Below the pieces are notes generated by a model. That model was given only the letters and a program-made list of their open reading frames with translations. It searched no databases and was not told the origin of the DNA. A stretch of 64,000 bases of DNA from the NCBI RefSeq assembly GCF_034718895.1, contig NZ_JAYERP010000001.1, forward strand, positions 3,633,501 through 3,697,500, in the 5' to 3' direction. Position numbers and translations under genes: made by a program. The stretch's first letter is position 1; every line of letters starts with the position of its first letter. Positions 17,352 to 26,730 of this stretch are shown here, piece after piece. This DNA is from Paenibacillus phoenicis. Its GTDB lineage: Bacteria; Bacillota; Bacilli; Paenibacillales; Paenibacillaceae.

Positions 17352-17687
17352 GCAATCGTAATTGCGCTGACGATAGAACTCGGGAGCGCCCTTGGCGTCG
17401 CGATCGTGGGTACCGTATTAACCGAATCCTTTACCCGGCATCTACCGGCAAATCTTCAGCAAGATTCAGTCCCTCACACGGTCGCGGATGCCATTACCGC
17501 GGCCCCTGATCAACAAGCCGCCATCATCAACGCCTTTGTCTCGGGAGCCCAATCCGCGCTGCATGTCGCAAGCGTCGTTACGCTCCTCGTCGGCATCCTC
17601 GTTGTCGCAGCAACCTTTCGAGCTAGTCGGCGACTGCTCGATCAGAGCCTGAACGCTGCAAGTTCAACAACCGCTCCCAACAGATAG
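17352..17687 (+). pseudogene. C-terminal remnant of a DHA2 (QacA/EmrB-type) MFS exporter
   Basis: The open frame encodes the last about 110 residues of a 14-helix MFS drug exporter. The transmembrane motif SALGVAIVGTVLTESF is followed by a periplasmic loop and a final helix (HVASVVTLLVGILVVAATF). The upstream about 350 residues are missing and the frame starts inside the preceding regulator's stop region, with no start signal. Deletion is the simplest explanation. Confidence 0.85.
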
Positions 17688-17720
17688 AACACGCTGTCCC
17701 GAGGGCAGCTCGAAAACGAG

Positions 17721-17766
17721 TCGCCGTCCAAATCCGAGTAGGGATTGGGGACGGCGATATTTTTTA
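17721..17766 (+). terminator. Strong terminator after the MFS remnant
   Basis: CGCCGTCC and AATCC pair with GGATT and GGACGGCG; ATATTTTTTAGG follows on the plus strand. Confidence 0.85.
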
Positions 17767-17811
17767 GGTGGCTGTGAGAAACCCATTGTATAGTTAAGCC
17801 CAGCTTCCTTA

Positions 17812-17855
17812 TGCTATACTATATTTTCCGTATCCAGTTGAAAATGGGTGATACG
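17812..17855 (+). promoter_or_regulatory. Promoter and leader hairpin of the peptide symporter gene
   Basis: An extended -10 (TGCTATACT, 17812-17820) without a good -35. It is followed by an inverted repeat CGTATC (17829-17834) and GATACG (17850-17855) in the predicted leader. Confidence 0.4.
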
Positions 17856-17898
17856 GGGTATTCTTATAGTGATTGCCGCTTAGGGAGGATATGACAGC

Positions 17899-19392
17899 AT
17901 GACGGATTTAACCAAACAACAAGTGGTGGAGAGCGTTCCGCAACGAGGATTTTTTGGACATCCCAAGGGATTGTTCACTCTGTTCTTCACGGAGTTTTGG
18001 GAGCGGTTCTCCTATTATGGAATGAAAGCCATTCTGACCTACTACATGTATTACGAATTGAGTCGAGGCGGACTTGGCATGGAGGAGAGCGTGGCTCTCG
18101 CCATTATGTCCATTTACGGCTCCCTGGTGTACATGTCCGGCATTATTGGCGGTTGGTTCGCGGATCGGATCTTCGGTGAGTCGAAAGCGGTATTTTACGG
18201 CGGCATCCTCATTATGTTGGGGCACATCGCCTTGGCGATCCCGGAAAGCGTCCCCTTATTTTTTGTGTCCATGGTGCTCATCGTCTTGGGGACAGGCTTG
18301 CTGAAGCCCAACGTATCGAGTGTGGTCGGCGAGCTTTACAGCGAGCATGACCAGCGCCGGGATGCAGGCTTTAGCATCTTCTATATGGGGATCAACCTGG
18401 GGGCGTTTATCGCTCCGCTGATCGTAGGTACCGTCGGCCTGGATTACAATTTCCACCTGGGCTTCGGCATTGCCGCCGTGGGGATGTTCCTTGGACTTGC
18501 TATTTTTGTCTTAACTCGAAAAAGAAATCTCGGCCTCGCCGGCACAATCGTTCCTAGCCCGCTTTCACCGGCGGAACGCAAGAAAGTGTTCCTGCAAATC
18601 GGCCTCGGCCTATTGCTTCTTGTGGTGATCGTCGCCATTACCATCCCGCCCGGTTGGTTAACCTTCGATTCGTTTATCGTGATCGTCGGCATCCTGGGGC
18701 TCTTGGTCCCCACTGCCTATTTTGTGGCCATGTACCGCAGTCCACGAACGAGCAAGGTGGAGCGCTCCAGACTGATCGCGTATATTCCGCTGTTTATTGC
18801 GGCAATCATGTTCTGGGCGATTCAAGAACAAGGGTCTACCATCCTGGCGAACTATGCAGATAAGCGGACGCAATTGGATTATGCCGGATTTCATATTTCG
18901 CCGGCTTGGTTCCAATCGTTAAACCCTTTATTTATTATTACCCTGGCCCCTGTCTTTGCCTGGTTCTGGCTCAAGCTGGGCAAGCGGCAGCCTTCGATTC
19001 CAAAGAAATTCGCTTTGGGCTTGTTGTTCGCCGGCTTATCATTCCTGGTGATCCTTTTGCCGGCTTACTTTGGCGGCGAGAATTCCTTGGTGAATCCGCT
19101 ATGGCTCGTGCTGAGTTATTTCATCGTTGTGCTGGGAGAGTTGTGCTTGTCTCCGGTAGGGCTGTCGGCGACGACCAAATTGGCGCCTTCCGCCTTCTCC
19201 GCCCAGACCATGAGCTTATGGTTCTTGTCCAGTGCGGCAGCCCAATCAATCAATGCGCAAGTGGTTAAATTCTATTCGCCTGCCACAGAAATGGCGTACT
19301 TTGGGGTCATTGGAGGAGCGGCCATTGTCCTCGGCATCCTGCTCTTCGCTTTCTCCTCGAAAATTCAGGGGTTTATGAAGGGAATCCATTAA
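17899..19392 (+). CDS. dtpT: POT/PTR2-family proton-dependent di/tripeptide symporter
   Basis: A 497-residue inner membrane transporter with about 14 helices that imports di- and tripeptides with protons. The family signature EFWERFSYYGMKAIL at about residues 33-47 contains the conserved ExxERFxYY. The second PTR2 motif FYMGINLGAF is at about 160. The C-terminal half shows the conserved GELCLSPVGLS. GGGAGGATATG precedes the ATG. Single gene. Confidence 0.94.
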   Translation: MTDLTKQQVVESVPQRGFFGHPKGLFTLFFTEFWERFSYYGMKAILTYYMYYELSRGGLGMEESVALAIMSIYGSLVYMSGIIGGWFADRIFGESKAVFYGGILIMLGHIALAIPESVPLFFVSMVLIVLGTGLLKPNVSSVVGELYSEHDQRRDAGFSIFYMGINLGAFIAPLIVGTVGLDYNFHLGFGIAAVGMFLGLAIFVLTRKRNLGLAGTIVPSPLSPAERKKVFLQIGLGLLLLVVIVAITIPPGWLTFDSFIVIVGILGLLVPTAYFVAMYRSPRTSKVERSRLIAYIPLFIAAIMFWAIQEQGSTILANYADKRTQLDYAGFHISPAWFQSLNPLFIITLAPVFAWFWLKLGKRQPSIPKKFALGLLFAGLSFLVILLPAYFGGENSLVNPLWLVLSYFIVVLGELCLSPVGLSATTKLAPSAFSAQTMSLWFLSSAAAQSINAQVVKFYSPATEMAYFGVIGGAAIVLGILLFAFSSKIQGFMKGIH

Positions 19393-19416
19393 AAATAAAC
19401 CACGCAAAATTACAAA

Positions 19417-19450
19417 AACGGCGATTCTCCAAGAACGGAGGATCGCCGTT
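19417..19450 (-). terminator. Hairpin between dtpT and the GNAT fossil
   Basis: AACGGCGAT and CTCC pair with GGAG and ATCGCCGTT. The T-rich tail (TTTTTGTAATTTT) lies on the minus strand, so this is the terminator of the decayed acetyltransferase gene, though the hairpin may also end dtpT. Confidence 0.7.
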
Positions 19451-19464
19451 TGCGTGCATTGACC

Positions 19465-19752
19465 TACCCCAATCCCTTCACGCTCGTCCGTATGTTCAAA
19501 AACATAATGAGGGCGAAAAGACATAAATCCGATCACTTGCTCTCGATCCAGTACCAGCAAAAACGCTTGTTCCTTTAACCTTTCAAAGTATCACTTCAGT
19601 AAAGTGGTTGCCGCTGCGCCAGCGGTCAGATCGGACTGGTAGGTATGCTCACGAGCGGATAAGGGCGGGATAAATTCATGATCGTAACGGCACAGCAAGT
19701 CCCATACCCCTTCCAGGAGAGCGGGGTCCGTCAGCGTTTCGTAATATCGGTA
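19465..19752 (-). pseudogene. Broken GNAT-family acetyltransferase
   Basis: One minus-strand frame encodes a GNAT N terminus (YYETLTDPALLEGVWDLL, IPPLSAREHTYQSDL) and then YFERLKEQAFLLVLDREQVI with GFMSFRP. The two parts are separated by an in-frame TGA at 19591-19593. The frame is preceded by a stop at 19753-19755 with no start codon. Homology stops at about 19465, before the acetyl-CoA motif, next to the terminator. It therefore has a nonsense mutation plus losses at both ends. Confidence 0.8.
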
Positions 19753-19893
19753 TTAGATCGACAAAGTGGGTTCACTCCTCTAGAGTTCCTAAGATGTATT
19801 TATCTATCATACTTTATCCTTTGAAACCTTTGGCGATTAAACATCGTTTGAATTTCATCCTCCGCGGCTGCAGACCATCTGTAACAACAAATA

Positions 19894-19917
19894 GAGCTAT
19901 CCCTAGAGGGATAGCCC
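19894..19917 (-). terminator. Terminator of the six-gene transporter/phosphoesterase/MgtC unit
   Basis: GCTATCCC, TAGA loop, GGGATAGC is a perfect 8-bp stem starting 11 bp after the MgtC-like stop. A T-rich stretch (CTCTATTTGTTGTT) follows on the minus strand. Confidence 0.8.
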
Positions 19918-19927
19918 TTGACCTTCA

Positions 19928-20692
19928 TTATAACATTCTGGAGGCGGACACGCTGGAATGCGCCGGATGCGACTTCAACGCCTCAGCCGTTTCAAAGGAA
20001 TGGATGCAATCCAGAGCAAGCAGCTTATCGAATACCCGAAGCAGATCCTTTGAGCGCGGCTTATGCAGCTTGATTCGCAGCGTTCGTACGCCTTCATCTT
20101 CTTGATCATCGTTAGGAGCGTCTAAGGACATATGCACAATGAGCAGTCCCTCCTGCTCGAACAATTCCGCAACCTTAGCGACGCCGCCCTCCTTATTCAG
20201 GATCCGAACGGTCACTTCATTTCGGCTGCGTTTGTTATGGAAGCTCTTCTCAAACTTATTGAGCAGCACCAGAATAATAATGACCAGTACTGTCACAAGC
20301 ACCGCTCCAAAAAAGAAGCCCGCCCCTACACATAAGCCAATCGCTGCCACAACCCAAATGGAGGCCGCCGTCGTTAACCCTGAAATACTGGAGCCGTTGC
20401 GAATGATGGCCCCCGCGCCCAGGAAGCCGATGCCGGATACCACTTGAGCAGCCAGCCGCGCCGGGTCCATCCGAACGTTATATTCGTTGGAAAAGTCGCC
20501 AAACCCATAAATGGACAGCAGCATAATCATCGTTGACCCTACGCAGACCAGAATATGCGTACGGAAACCGGCTGCATGGTTATGCCATTCCCGTTCTAAC
20601 CCAATCAAGCCGCCTAACAGAAGCGAAATCACGATTCGCAGCGATAAGTCCACATAGGAAATATTCCACAAACCCGCGTCAATCAGCTTCAT
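19928..20692 (-). CDS. MgtC/SapB-family membrane protein
   Basis: A 254-residue protein. The N-terminal MgtC domain (about residues 1-145) has the family hallmarks LLLGGLIGLEREWHNHAAGF, RTHILVCVGS and GIGFLGAGAI. A cytoplasmic ACT-like C-terminal domain follows (about 155-235). MgtC proteins are linked to growth at low Mg2+ and to control of phosphate and ATP homeostasis in other bacteria. It lies 35 bp downstream of an EEP phosphoesterase gene on the same strand with no terminator between, so it is probably the last gene of that operon. Confidence 0.93.
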   Translation of the reverse strand: MKLIDAGLWNISYVDLSLRIVISLLLGGLIGLEREWHNHAAGFRTHILVCVGSTMIMLLSIYGFGDFSNEYNVRMDPARLAAQVVSGIGFLGAGAIIRNGSSISGLTTAASIWVVAAIGLCVGAGFFFGAVLVTVLVIIILVLLNKFEKSFHNKRSRNEVTVRILNKEGGVAKVAELFEQEGLLIVHMSLDAPNDDQEDEGVRTLRIKLHKPRSKDLLRVFDKLLALDCIHSFETAEALKSHPAHSSVSASRML

Positions 20693-20727
20693 CGCAAAGA
20701 CATCCCCTTATCTACTCGTCATGGTCA

Positions 20728-21504
20728 CTACAACGGTGACACCTCGGCGATCACGGGATAATGATCCGAAGGATATCGTCCTTCATATAGCTCTCGATCG
20801 ACCCTAACGTTCTGGATCTGCAAGTCAGGGGATACGAAGATATAATCAATCGGCTCTCCGGATTCGCCACCTAAAAAGTGATGAACCGTCGCCCCCACTT
20901 CCTTCTTCTCTTGCTGCAGAACGGAATAAGCATTTCGATATCCCTCCTGCTCCAATCCCGTAATGACAGCGTTTGCCGGTTCAACGTTAAAATCGCCCGT
21001 TAACACGACCGGAAGACCCGTCTGCGTACGAAATTCCTTCATTCGCTCTCGAATTAATTCCATACCTTTCTGTTGAGCTTCTTCACTAATATGGTCTAAA
21101 TGCGTATTAAACGCAGCAAATTCAGCGCCCGTCTGCGACTTAAACGTCACCCAAGTGCACATGCGCGGGTGGGAAGTGCTCCAGCTTCTCGCACCTAACT
21201 GCTCCGGGGTTTCCGATAAACTGAAATGCCCCGCCTTTCCTACAGTCCAATTCTTCTTTTTATACAGAATGGCAGCATATTCGCCTTTGTTCCCGCCTTC
21301 CCGGCCTTCTCCAATCCAAGCATATTCCGGAAGTAACGGCTCCAAGTCCGTAAGCATGTCATGTAGACCCTCTTGAATGCCAATGATGTCCGCATCATGG
21401 CGTTTAATCACTTCAGCCACCGCCTTCGTACGATACGGCCATGCATTCTCCCCGTCTGACGCCACATTCAGTCTTAAGTTAAAAGTCATAATTTTCGCAA
21501 ACAT
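20728..21504 (-). CDS. Endonuclease/exonuclease/phosphatase (EEP) superfamily hydrolase
   Basis: A 258-residue cytoplasmic Mg2+-dependent phosphoesterase of the EEP (DNase I/sphingomyelinase) fold. The catalytic motifs are in order: MTFNLR (Asn), IGIQEG (Glu), FNTHLDH (His), LTGDFNVEP (Asp/Asn) and the final SDHYPV (Asp-His). No secretion signal, so the substrate is intracellular. The gene follows the ABC permease by 47 bp on the same strand with GGAGGAAATCA before ATG. A role in hydrolysing an imported phosphate ester is inferred from that position. Confidence 0.9.
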   Translation of the reverse strand: MFAKIMTFNLRLNVASDGENAWPYRTKAVAEVIKRHDADIIGIQEGLHDMLTDLEPLLPEYAWIGEGREGGNKGEYAAILYKKKNWTVGKAGHFSLSETPEQLGARSWSTSHPRMCTWVTFKSQTGAEFAAFNTHLDHISEEAQQKGMELIRERMKEFRTQTGLPVVLTGDFNVEPANAVITGLEQEGYRNAYSVLQQEKKEVGATVHHFLGGESGEPIDYIFVSPDLQIQNVRVDRELYEGRYPSDHYPVIAEVSPL

Positions 21505-21551
21505 TGATTTCCTCCACTTCTGGGAACATCCACGCCAGATTCTAGTGATGC

Positions 21552-23267
21552 TTATTTATCTTTATTACCTCTACCGTAAACAAAGTACATCGTAATTCCA
21601 GACATGATCATCAACACGACAGAATAAACCAGTGACATCGCACGCGCCGCAACCCCTGCTTCTGCGTCCGTACTGCTCTTGATCACAATTCCCAGTGTCT
21701 GATACACGGGGTGATATAAGAAAACGGTCAAATCGTAGTCGTCCAATATTTTAATAAAGTTTAACGCAAGGACAGCGAGGGTGGACGGCAAGATGATCGG
21801 CAGCAGTACCTTTCTGAAGGTATAAAACGATTTGGCCCCCAGGTTCTTGGAAGCATCCTCTAAGTTGCTGTCCAAACTAAAGAAAGAGGCTTTGACCATT
21901 CGCATCGTAAACGGGATGTGGATGATGACATAACCAATCAATAGCATCCAAAGCGTACCGGTAAGTACCGTGTTCCCCGTCACTAAGCGCGGCACATTAT
22001 AAGTGACCACCAAGCCAATGGCAATCAGCGTGGACGGCAGAACCCATGGAATCAGCAAGGAGTATTCCAGCGCTGCTGCCAGCTTGCTATTCTTGTGTTT
22101 GTGCAGGATTCTGGATGCAAATAATGCAAGGGCCACCACTACTACTGACGCTGCCGCAGCATACAAAATACTTACCAAGTAAGGCTTAAACGCGCTCATC
22201 GTGGTAAACAATCTGCCGTAATTCTCCAGCGTAAAGCTATCGAAATGAATCGTCGATGTAGCAATGCTTTGGGAATCGGTAAATGAGAAGATGACAATTA
22301 AGGTTACCGGAATTAAGTAAATCACAAATAACACATACCCGATCAAGTGAGTGATGAAGTTACCGAACTTATGATTAATCTTTTGTTTGACCAATACGGA
22401 TTTGACTTTAGACACGGACATATAATTGCCTTGTTTCTCAAACCGGATCATGATCGATAGCAAGATAATCGTTGCTAGGCCTAGAACAAGGGCCAGTAAT
22501 GCGGCCAGATCCTTAGACGTTGAACTCTTCGAGAACGTCAAGATCATAGGCGTAATCGTCTGGAATTCCGTACCGCCGAGAATAAGCGGAGCCGACATCG
22601 CCCCAAGTCCTGTAAGGAAGGTGAGGATCGTCAGAGCAAAGATCGTTGGCTTTAATACGGGCAGCACAACCCGCCGCAAAATATAAAAGGTAGACGCCCC
22701 CATGCCTCTAGCGGCTTCAATGGTTTGAAAATCCACCTTGCGGATGGCGTTCCCCAAAAACAAGATGTGATTCGAGGTACAGGCGAACGTCATTACAAAG
22801 AGAACAGCCCAGTACCCATGAAACCAGCCTGTGTTAAAAGCCGGAAAGAGAGCGGATAACACTTTCGTGATAAATCCATTTTCGCCATAAGCAAACTTGT
22901 AACTCGATGCTACAACAACCCCGTGGTACAACAAGGTGGTAAAGAAACCTAGCTTTAAAATTTTCGCTCCCTTAATCTGAAAATACTCCGTTAGCAGGAC
23001 TAACGTAATCCCAACAACATTCACCGTAATCACTAGGGAGATCGCTAATATAAAACTGTTGGATAAGCTGGACATTGCACGTTTCGATGACAAGAGCTTG
23101 TGAACGGCATCCAGCGAGAAGCTTCCATTTTTGAAGAAGATCTCATAATAAATGTTCAGGTTCGGGTAAATGAGAAAAGCGATAATGAACCAGGCCAGCA
23201 GGACATATAATAGAAGCTGTCCATAATGAATGGATCGGAATCTGTGCTTTAACGTTTGTACGCTCAA
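21552..23267 (-). CDS. FbpB/AfuB-type ABC transporter permease (fused double domain)
   Basis: A 571-residue permease made of two MetI-like halves, as in the FbpB/AfuB family that imports ferric iron or sugar phosphates. EAA-loop signatures are IEAARGMGASTFYILRRVVL (first half) and EDASKNLGAKSFYTFRKVLL (second half). About 12 helices. Its start overlaps the ATPase stop by four bases. Confidence 0.93.
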   Translation of the reverse strand: MSVQTLKHRFRSIHYGQLLLYVLLAWFIIAFLIYPNLNIYYEIFFKNGSFSLDAVHKLLSSKRAMSSLSNSFILAISLVITVNVVGITLVLLTEYFQIKGAKILKLGFFTTLLYHGVVVASSYKFAYGENGFITKVLSALFPAFNTGWFHGYWAVLFVMTFACTSNHILFLGNAIRKVDFQTIEAARGMGASTFYILRRVVLPVLKPTIFALTILTFLTGLGAMSAPLILGGTEFQTITPMILTFSKSSTSKDLAALLALVLGLATIILLSIMIRFEKQGNYMSVSKVKSVLVKQKINHKFGNFITHLIGYVLFVIYLIPVTLIVIFSFTDSQSIATSTIHFDSFTLENYGRLFTTMSAFKPYLVSILYAAAASVVVVALALFASRILHKHKNSKLAAALEYSLLIPWVLPSTLIAIGLVVTYNVPRLVTGNTVLTGTLWMLLIGYVIIHIPFTMRMVKASFFSLDSNLEDASKNLGAKSFYTFRKVLLPIILPSTLAVLALNFIKILDDYDLTVFLYHPVYQTLGIVIKSSTDAEAGVAARAMSLVYSVVLMIMSGITMYFVYGRGNKDK

Positions 23268-24292
23268 TTCCCTCCCTCCGTCCGATCATATTGCATAATA
23301 TCCGCAAGTCGAATGTACACTTCGGTTTCCGTTCCGACCTCATGCCCCACATGACCGCTTTCCTTTTCGATCGTCTTTAGCAAACTGCCGCCCGCCATTT
23401 CCAGCACATACTTGCTATAGAGTCCGTAAAATTCACGATCCACGACCTTCGCCTTCAGGCGCACAACATCGCTGCCTGACACGGGCGATAGATTCACCTT
23501 CTCATTGCGGATATAGGCAACTTTGTTCCGTGGAACGAACTCCTTTAAGGGGCTGTTAGCGATCAATCCCGGATCCAACTTATTAATGTCGCCGATGAAA
23601 TTACATACAAACTCGGTTTTAGATGAATTGTAGATCTCATAAGGCGTACCCACTTGTTCCAGAATCCCATTATTGAAAACGGCGATCCGGTCGGATAACG
23701 TTAACGCTTCCTCCTGATCATGGGTCACATAGATGGTTGTGATGCCAAACTGCTTTTGCAATTCCTTCAATTCATTTCTGAGCTGGACGCGCAGCTTCGC
23801 ATCCAGATTCGACAACGGCTCATCCAAGGCCAAAATCGACGGCTTTAATACGAGTGCTCTGGCAATCGCTACACGCTGCTGCTGCCCGCCCGACAAATCC
23901 GAGACTCGCTTGTGCAACTGTTCTTCCTTTAGGTCGACCTTACGAGCAATGTCTCGGACCTCCTGATCGATTTCGGCCTTTGATGCTTTCTTGACGCGCT
24001 TACCAAATGCAATATTTTCGTACACCGTCATCGTCGGAAATAACGCATAGCTTTGGAACACCATACCGATTCCGCGTTTTTCAATAGGAGCATGTGTAAT
24101 ATCTTTGTCGTTTAATAGAATTCTGCCGCCAGATGGGGATATGAAACCTGCTAGACTTCGAAGAATGGTTGTTTTACCACAGCCTGAAGGGCCTAAAAAG
24201 GTGAAAAATTCCCCCTCGTTGATTTTCAGATTAAAGTTCTTAATGGCATGGAAATCTCCAAAATGAATTTGTATATCTTGAAATGTGATCAT
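23264..24292 (-). CDS. FbpC/AfuC-type ABC transporter ATP-binding protein
   Basis: A 342-residue ATPase with Walker A GPSGCGKTT, Q-loop, signature LSGGQQQR, Walker B ILALDEP and switch His in VTHDQ. A C-terminal TOBE-like domain starts at about residue 245. I start at the ATG at 24292 (M-I-T-F-Q) because AAAGGTGA lies seven bases upstream; the frame extends 26 codons further but without a ribosome site. It is the middle gene of the binding protein-ATPase-permease trio. Confidence 0.95.
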   Translation of the reverse strand: MITFQDIQIHFGDFHAIKNFNLKINEGEFFTFLGPSGCGKTTILRSLAGFISPSGGRILLNDKDITHAPIEKRGIGMVFQSYALFPTMTVYENIAFGKRVKKASKAEIDQEVRDIARKVDLKEEQLHKRVSDLSGGQQQRVAIARALVLKPSILALDEPLSNLDAKLRVQLRNELKELQKQFGITTIYVTHDQEEALTLSDRIAVFNNGILEQVGTPYEIYNSSKTEFVCNFIGDINKLDPGLIANSPLKEFVPRNKVAYIRNEKVNLSPVSGSDVVRLKAKVVDREFYGLYSKYVLEMAGGSLLKTIEKESGHVGHEVGTETEVYIRLADIMQYDRTEGGN

Positions 24293-24375
24293 CACGTTCA
24301 CCTTTTCTATTAGGTTGTTGTAAGAAAGAACTGCATAGCCTAAACTAGCGCTATGCAGTTCCCCATCCATGCTGT

Positions 24376-25467
24376 CTAGTTCATGATTTGCAATTCAATT
24401 TTCTCTGCCCAGGCATCCAGATGTTCTGCAATGAAGCTCCAATCCAACGGCTGCGCCTTCAACTGGGCAAACATTTCTTTAGCTGAATCAGGAGCTTGTT
24501 CGGCTGCTTCTGCGATAACGGGCATCGCATTAAATTCCTTCGCGAAGGCCCCTTGCATTTCTGCGCTGCCAAACCACTCCACAAACCGTTCTGCCGTATC
24601 CTGCTTCTTCGTGCCATTAACAATGGCGATATGTTCGACAACCATAGGGACACCAATTTCAGGAATCACATAACCTGTTTTGACGCCGTATTCTTGTTCT
24701 CGCTTGGCACGCTCGCCTGAAACGATCGTTCCAATTGGAACTTTTCCGCTGGCCATATTCGCATAAAGCTCCTCCCCTTCAATGACCGGAATCCCATTAT
24801 CGTAGAGTTGCTTCAACGCGTCCCAACCTGCATCGGAAATGCCCAGGTCTCCACTGGCATCTTGATAGGGCGACAAAATCCCTGCGACAACCAGACGCAT
24901 CGTGGCTCTATCAAGTCGTGTTGGCGCTTCATATTTCCCTTTAAACGCTTCGTTGGTATACAAGTCTGTCCAATCCTTCGGAGCCGTCTCCGGCGTATAC
25001 ATGTCCGCATTATAGCCAATCAAAATCGCTTGTTTTACGAGACCATGATAGTAGCCTTCCAAATCGTTTAAGCCCTCGTCAACTTGCGAAGCCCACTGCG
25101 GGACGTATTTCGTTAGAACTCCTTCTTTCTTCAGATTTTCGTAGAATATATTATTTAAGCCGAATACTACGTCCGCAATCGGATTATTCTTCTCCGCAAT
25201 CAAGCGATTCGTTAGATCCGCGCCGCCTGCTCCCACGATTTCAATGTCAAATCCTGCTTTTTTCGCTTGCTCCGTCCACCACTCGCCGCGGCCGTCAGAA
25301 TTTGAATTGGTGTATACGATCAATTTTTCATTTTTGACTTGGCTCCCCTGGTTTTCACTGGATGCCGCCGAGTTTCCACCAGCATTTCCACTGTTATTGC
25401 TTCCACAGGCAGTGATAACTAAACAGCTAAGCACCACCATTGCCAACGCTTTCATCATTTTCGACAT
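24376..25467 (-). CDS. AfuA/FbpA-like ABC transporter substrate-binding lipoprotein
   Basis: A lipoprotein of the ferric-iron/2-aminoethylphosphonate/sugar-phosphate binding family. Signal peptide with lipobox ITAC, a Ser/Asn/Gly-rich linker, then LIVYTNSNSDGRGEWW and the hinge segment ADVVFGLNN. Start ATG at 25467 with AAGGAG ten bases upstream; it overlaps the end of the regulator gene by 41 bp, so the two are coupled. No obvious Tyr-Tyr iron ligand pair can be assigned from sequence alone, which leaves ligand identity open. Confidence 0.9.
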   Translation of the reverse strand: MSKMMKALAMVVLSCLVITACGSNNSGNAGGNSAASSENQGSQVKNEKLIVYTNSNSDGRGEWWTEQAKKAGFDIEIVGAGGADLTNRLIAEKNNPIADVVFGLNNIFYENLKKEGVLTKYVPQWASQVDEGLNDLEGYYHGLVKQAILIGYNADMYTPETAPKDWTDLYTNEAFKGKYEAPTRLDRATMRLVVAGILSPYQDASGDLGISDAGWDALKQLYDNGIPVIEGEELYANMASGKVPIGTIVSGERAKREQEYGVKTGYVIPEIGVPMVVEHIAIVNGTKKQDTAERFVEWFGSAEMQGAFAKEFNAMPVIAEAAEQAPDSAKEMFAQLKAQPLDWSFIAEHLDAWAEKIELQIMN

Positions 25468-26647
25468 CTCGTGCTCGCTCCTTATCAAGTGATAATAAAT
25501 GACTTCGATCGAATACCGATTTTCTTTCAACAATGTTCGTTTTTATTTTGACAGTGAGATGTTGTTCCTTCGAATGATTGATACGCTTCATGAGCAGGTC
25601 TACGGCTGCCGCGGCAAGCCGATCCGTATCTTGGCGAACCGTAGTTAGTGGGATGGGCGTTAATGCTGAAAGATAAGTATTCGAAAACCCAACAATAGAC
25701 AACTTCTCCGGAACGGATATGTTCATATGAAGTGCAGAAAACAATGTAGAAATCGCCACTTGGTCATCCGCACACATGATAGCTGTCATTTGCGGATTAC
25801 TTCTAATAAATTCCCCTTGTTCGGCATCATACTCATGAAAGCGCCCCGGTTCACAGCGTTCTGTTCTAAAATGAATATATTCGCTCTTCACCGGAATCCC
25901 ATGATCAAGCAAAGCTTGAATGTACCCCTGATATCTTTCCTCTCGACTTGTGATGTTCTCAATAATGTTAGACGAATATCCAATGTCCCGATGCCCCTTC
26001 GCAATCAAATACTGCGCCATTTCATAGGAGCCTTGAAAATGGTCGTGATAGACGCAATCGAACGGAATCTCACGAAAAATCCGATCGATGATCACACTGG
26101 GGATTTGTTCCATTTTTAATCGGAGCACCTGATCGCTGCAGGTTCGGCTTCCCCACGGAAATAAAATGATGCCGCTGATCCCCGCCGCCACAAGCTCCTG
26201 TAAACATCGGTCTTGGTCGTCTTGATCACTGCTAATTTTTAAAATGAGTTCAAATTGATGTTTACGTAACTCATGCTCGACTGCCGAAATGATTCTTGAC
26301 GTATAATCGGACATGTGGGGAATGATGAGCGCAACTTGTTGATTGACTTTCTTCTCAACCGCAGGTTGTACCGGTTCCTGCAGTCTTTCACTGCTCCCTT
26401 CATACCGATTGCCTGAGAGGAACGTGCCTCGTCTCGGCAGACGATAAACTACCCCCTGCTCCACCAGTTGTTCCAAGGCCAATTTACTCGTCATTCGGCT
26501 GACGCCAAACAACTTGGCCAGTTCACCCTCTGAGGGTACAGGATCATGCGCTTGAAGTCCCCGGGTCTCGATGATCTCCAGTACTTTCTCCGCGACCTGC
26601 AAATACAGCTGTTGTTTCTCTTTCTTGGAAGTGCTTTCAGAACTCAT
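25427..26647 (-). CDS. AraR-like regulator (GntR HTH plus LacI-type sensor)
   Basis: A 406-residue repressor. The N-terminal GntR winged helix (residues about 14-80: VPSEGELAKLFGVSRMTSKL, RLPRRGTFLSG) is fused to a LacI/RbsB sugar-binding fold (QQVALIIPHMSDYTSRIISA, GISGIILFPWG, MCADDQVAI). AraR of Bacillus has this architecture and responds to a sugar. First gene of the unit, overlapping the binding-protein gene, so it probably represses the transporter in response to a carbohydrate-like effector. Confidence 0.92.
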   Translation of the reverse strand: MSSESTSKKEKQQLYLQVAEKVLEIIETRGLQAHDPVPSEGELAKLFGVSRMTSKLALEQLVEQGVVYRLPRRGTFLSGNRYEGSSERLQEPVQPAVEKKVNQQVALIIPHMSDYTSRIISAVEHELRKHQFELILKISSDQDDQDRCLQELVAAGISGIILFPWGSRTCSDQVLRLKMEQIPSVIIDRIFREIPFDCVYHDHFQGSYEMAQYLIAKGHRDIGYSSNIIENITSREERYQGYIQALLDHGIPVKSEYIHFRTERCEPGRFHEYDAEQGEFIRSNPQMTAIMCADDQVAISTLFSALHMNISVPEKLSIVGFSNTYLSALTPIPLTTVRQDTDRLAAAAVDLLMKRINHSKEQHLTVKIKTNIVERKSVFDRSHLLSLDKERARDVENDESVGNGGA

Positions 26648-26730
26648 GTCCGGACATTCCTTTATTATTTTTTAGTTGGTAAACCGCGCGTGATCTACCA
26701 AGCCATTAGCTTAAGCTGACATAACCATAC

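Noticed and set aside
17352-17687. Small membrane protein gene starting at 17406
   Set aside because: Homology to an MFS C terminus continues upstream of that ATG into the previous gene's stop, and no ribosome site exists.
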